Origin: Hyphomicrobium sp.
GTDB taxonomy: Bacteria; Pseudomonadota; Alphaproteobacteria; Rhizobiales; Hyphomicrobiaceae
Length of the DNA stretch: 64,000 nucleotides
Assembly: GCA_016716675.1 (NCBI GenBank)
Contig: JADJVG010000001.1
Span: 124,001-188,000 of the forward strand
Reading direction: 5' to 3'
Made by a program: the position numbers and the translations under genes. This document shows positions 61,988 to 64,000 of the stretch, one piece after another. The notes below the pieces were generated by a model. The model did not search any database. It was not told where the DNA came from and was given only the letters and a program-made list of their open reading frames with translations. Position 1 is the first letter of the stretch. Each line of letters begins with the position of its first letter.

Positions 61988-63385
61988 CTAGAAGAAACTC
62001 AGGTAGCGCTTGGTTTCCCAATCCGAGACGTGGCGGTGGTAATCGATCCACTCCTCGCGCTTGAGATCCACGAATTCATCGATGAAGTCTGCGCCGAGCG
62101 TGTTGCGGAACAACTGGCTACTCGACAGGGCTTTGATCGATTCATCCAGCGACTGCGGCAGTACCTCGATTTTCTTTTGAGCAATCTCCTGCGGCGAAAG
62201 CGCGTAGAAATTGATGTTCTGCGGTGGACCGGGATCCAGCTTGCGATCGATGCCGTCGAGGCCTGCCGCAATCAATGCGGCCTGCGCGAGATACGGGTTC
62301 ATCCCGGAATCGCCGACGCGCAATTCGATACGGCCATACGGAATGCGCACCATCGCCGTGCGGTTGTTATCGCCGTAGGCAATGAACACCGGTGCCCACG
62401 TGGTGCCGGATGCCGTCCGTCCGACCACAAGACGTTTGTAGGAATTGACGGACGGCGCCAGCAGCGCCGTTAAGGCGCGGGCGTGCGCAATAATGCCGGC
62501 CGTGAAATGGTACGCCATCTGCGAGAGACCCATTCCCAACCGATCAGACTTATCGTGGAACAGGTTCTTACCGGACGCATCCGCCATGGAGCAGTGGATG
62601 TGCATGCCGTTGCCGGTCATCGAACTCTTCGGCTTCGGCATAAACGAACAGATTGCACCCAGTTCGTGGGCAATTTCCGCGGCCGCCATCTTGAAAAGCA
62701 TGATGGTATCGGCCGACGTCATCGCATCGGCATATTTGAAATTGATTTCGTACTGGCCGTTCGCGTCTTCATGGTCGATCTGATAAACGTCGATCCCCAA
62801 CGCCTGCAGGCTTTCCGTGACGCGCTCGAGGAATGTGCGGACACGCGACAGGCCGCGATAATCATAGGCAGGCTTCTGCAGACAATCGGTATCGTCGAAG
62901 GGAGCGACAGACCCATCGGCCGTGCGCTGCAGAAGACTGAACTCCGGCTCGATGCCCGTATTCAACGTCCAGCCACGTTCGGCCAGCCGGTCACACTGGG
63001 CTTTGAGGATGTTACGCGTGTCGACCGCGTGGGGGCGTCCGCTGACGGTGCCCGTACCCATGACGCGCGCATACCCCGGCGCCCACGGCAGCAGCTTCAG
63101 TGTCGCCAGGTCGCCGACCAGCATGTACTCGGCTTCGTGTGGCGCAAGACGCATGCCGAACACGCCGCCGCCTGCGAACCCAACGCCATCCGTCAGAACA
63201 TCTTCAAGGTGATCGACCGGCACTGCCTTGCTCTTTGCGACACCGTAAATGTCGACGAACTGCGCAAGAATGTAACGCACATGATTTTGCGCAAGAAACT
63301 GCTTGGCTTTTTCCAGGTCCAGCGTGTCGGGCGTTGCAAACTGCCCTGGCGTTTTCCGCCAGGTCCAATGGTCAGCGTGGATCAT
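61988..63385 (-). CDS. gmaS: Gamma-glutamylmethylamide synthetase / GlnT-type glutamine synthetase
   Basis: A 465-residue glutamine-synthetase-fold enzyme. Start MIHADHWTWRKTPGQFATPDTLDLEKAKQFLAQNHVRYILAQFVDIYGVAKSKAVPVDHL. Key parts are TGIEPEFSLLQR, YQIDHEDANGQYEINFKYADAMTSADTIMLFKMAAAEIAHELGAICSFMPKPKSSMTGNGMHIHCSM, and LTALLAPSVNSYKRLV and NNRTAMVRIPYGRIELRV. The SMTGNGMHIH and NSYKRL motifs match GmaS/GlnT enzymes that join glutamate to methylamine. Its place before mgsABC fits the first step of the N-methylglutamate pathway. The upstream frame (to 63640) has no match. The start uses ATG 63383-63385. Confidence 0.85.
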   Translation of the reverse strand: MIHADHWTWRKTPGQFATPDTLDLEKAKQFLAQNHVRYILAQFVDIYGVAKSKAVPVDHLEDVLTDGVGFAGGGVFGMRLAPHEAEYMLVGDLATLKLLPWAPGYARVMGTGTVSGRPHAVDTRNILKAQCDRLAERGWTLNTGIEPEFSLLQRTADGSVAPFDDTDCLQKPAYDYRGLSRVRTFLERVTESLQALGIDVYQIDHEDANGQYEINFKYADAMTSADTIMLFKMAAAEIAHELGAICSFMPKPKSSMTGNGMHIHCSMADASGKNLFHDKSDRLGMGLSQMAYHFTAGIIAHARALTALLAPSVNSYKRLVVGRTASGTTWAPVFIAYGDNNRTAMVRIPYGRIELRVGDSGMNPYLAQAALIAAGLDGIDRKLDPGPPQNINFYALSPQEIAQKKIEVLPQSLDESIKALSSSQLFRNTLGADFIDEFVDLKREEWIDYHRHVSDWETKRYLSFF

Positions 63386-63446
63386 ATGTTTCCCCAACTT
63401 TGGAGTTCGGCAGCGTCTTGATGCGCATCGCCTGTGGTTCACCTCG

Positions 63447-63471
63447 TACAATAAACTTGCATCGCATGCAA
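63447..63471. promoter_or_regulatory. Inverted-repeat operator between gmaS and the FAD oxidoreductase
   Basis: TTGCAT-CGC-ATGCAA at 63457-63471 is a perfect inverted repeat, and TACAATAAACTTGCA at 63447-63461 matches the permease-side TGCAATAAAATTGCA at 13 of 15 positions. It lies 61 bp upstream of gmaS and about 80 bp upstream of the plus-strand oxidoreductase gene, so one bound regulator could control both. Confidence 0.55.
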
Positions 63472-63549
63472 CCTTTTTGTATGTAGTGAAACTAAAGTCG
63501 GTTATGCTATGCGCAGGAAAGTCGATCGGCTGAAGAGTGTGGGGATCAA

Positions 63550-64000
63550 ATGCAGGACGAGAAAGACGTTGTGGGCGGCATTGCGGCGAACGATCTCGCT
63601 CACGGCCGCAGCGAGGGTGCGAACACACTGAAATTCGCACCCTATTGGTGGGAGGCTGCGCCGCGCCCCGATGCGCCGCCCGCAGATTTACCGGCGAAGA
63701 CCGACGTCGTGATCGTCGGCAGCGGCTTCACTGGCCTCTCGGCCGCAATCACGCTTCTTAATAATGGACGCACCGCCGTTGTTCTCGATCGCGGCGTTCC
63801 GGGCTTTGGCGCGAGCACGCGCAACGGCGGACAGATCGGCAGCGGCAATCAGAAATTTCGCGTCAAACGGCTTATAGCGCTCAGAGGCGAAGCGAAAGCG
63901 TCGGCGATGTTGCGCGAGGGCATGCAGATGCTCGACTACATCGAGTCGCTGATTCAAAAGGAGACCATCGCATGCCACTTCCGGCGCTGCGGTCGCTTTC
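63550..64000 (+). CDS. FAD-dependent amine/amino-acid oxidoreductase (DadA/PuuB type), 5' part only
   Basis: The first 150 codons of a FAD oxidoreductase cut by the window end. Start MQDEKDVVGGIAANDLAHGR. The FAD-binding fingerprint is TDVVIVGSGFTGLSAAITLLNNGRTAVVLDRGVPGFGASTRNGGQIGSGN. YWWEAAPRPD near residue 33 recalls gamma-glutamylputrescine oxidase (PuuB/OrdL) and related enzymes of amine catabolism. It is divergent from gmaS with the repeat above between them. The combination could mean oxidation of a gamma-glutamylated amine, but the C-terminal part is needed to decide. Confidence 0.8.
   Translation, partial: MQDEKDVVGGIAANDLAHGRSEGANTLKFAPYWWEAAPRPDAPPADLPAKTDVVIVGSGFTGLSAAITLLNNGRTAVVLDRGVPGFGASTRNGGQIGSGNQKFRVKRLIALRGEAKASAMLREGMQMLDYIESLIQKETIACHFRRCGRF

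Noticed and set aside
1..64000. tRNA, rRNA, CRISPR arrays or insertion sequences
   Set aside because: No cloverleaf with a T-arm core, no regular repeat-spacer pattern and no transposase motif were found on reading the gaps.

Overview
The window looks like chromosome of an alphaproteobacterium of the order Hyphomicrobiales (Rhizobiales), probably near the Xanthobacteraceae/Nitrobacteraceae. Supporting this are the high GC content, a MucR/Ros regulator, CtrA-type TTAA-N7-TTAA sites, small conserved proteins typical of the order (DUF1491, DUF5330, DUF6456, a DnaA domain-IV-only protein), a cytochrome c biogenesis / FeuPQ-like neighbourhood, and a gene transfer agent (GTA) cluster. No rRNA, tRNA, CRISPR array or insertion sequence was found.

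Layout. 1-4.9 kb (minus): end of ccmE, ccmI, a glycine-zipper lipoprotein, a sensor kinase/response regulator pair and a small secreted protein. 5.0-20.8 kb (minus): a full-length RcGTA-like structural cluster in canonical order (g1 to g15), plus a lysis protein at its 3' end. 21-30.5 kb: a cysteine-cluster protein, a class A penicillin-binding protein, paired DUF1214/DUF1254 envelope proteins, several small conserved proteins, SufE, a DnaA-box-binding-domain protein and MucR. 30.9-36.4 kb: oligopeptidase B, a TadG-like pilus protein and an unrecognised membrane protein. 36.4-37.2 kb: a non-coding stretch with DnaA-box-like sites. 37.2-46.2 kb: a peptidoglycan-binding-type protein, CutA, NAD kinase, a nitroreductase, three neighbouring envelope proteins with VWA and PG-x-Y repeats, and an orphan amino-acid-binding protein. 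46.3-52.3 kb: a cystathionine beta-lyase, then a tandem glycine riboswitch and gcvT-gcvH-gcvP. 52.4-64 kb: a methylated-amine gene island.

The last two blocks fit together metabolically. A haem-dependent oxidative N-demethylase (dimethylamine monooxygenase type) with its reductase, a zinc-ribbon subunit, a GcvT-like tetrahydrofolate protein and an APC permease would turn dimethylamine into methylamine and a C1 unit. GmaS and MgsABC would then gamma-glutamylate methylamine and convert it to N-methylglutamate. The neighbouring glycine cleavage genes also work on the tetrahydrofolate C1 pool. An XRE-cupin regulator sits inside the island, and related inverted repeats lie in its own promoter region and upstream of gmaS.

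A striking property of the window is its number of frame-breaking indels. I count 17, mostly in homopolymers or dinucleotide runs. Five lie in otherwise ordinary genes (ccmI, a small secreted protein, a repeat protein, gcvP, the permease), which suggests some sequencing error. Twelve fall in the 15.7-kb GTA cluster, a much higher density, which could mean real decay of the element. Raw reads are needed to decide.
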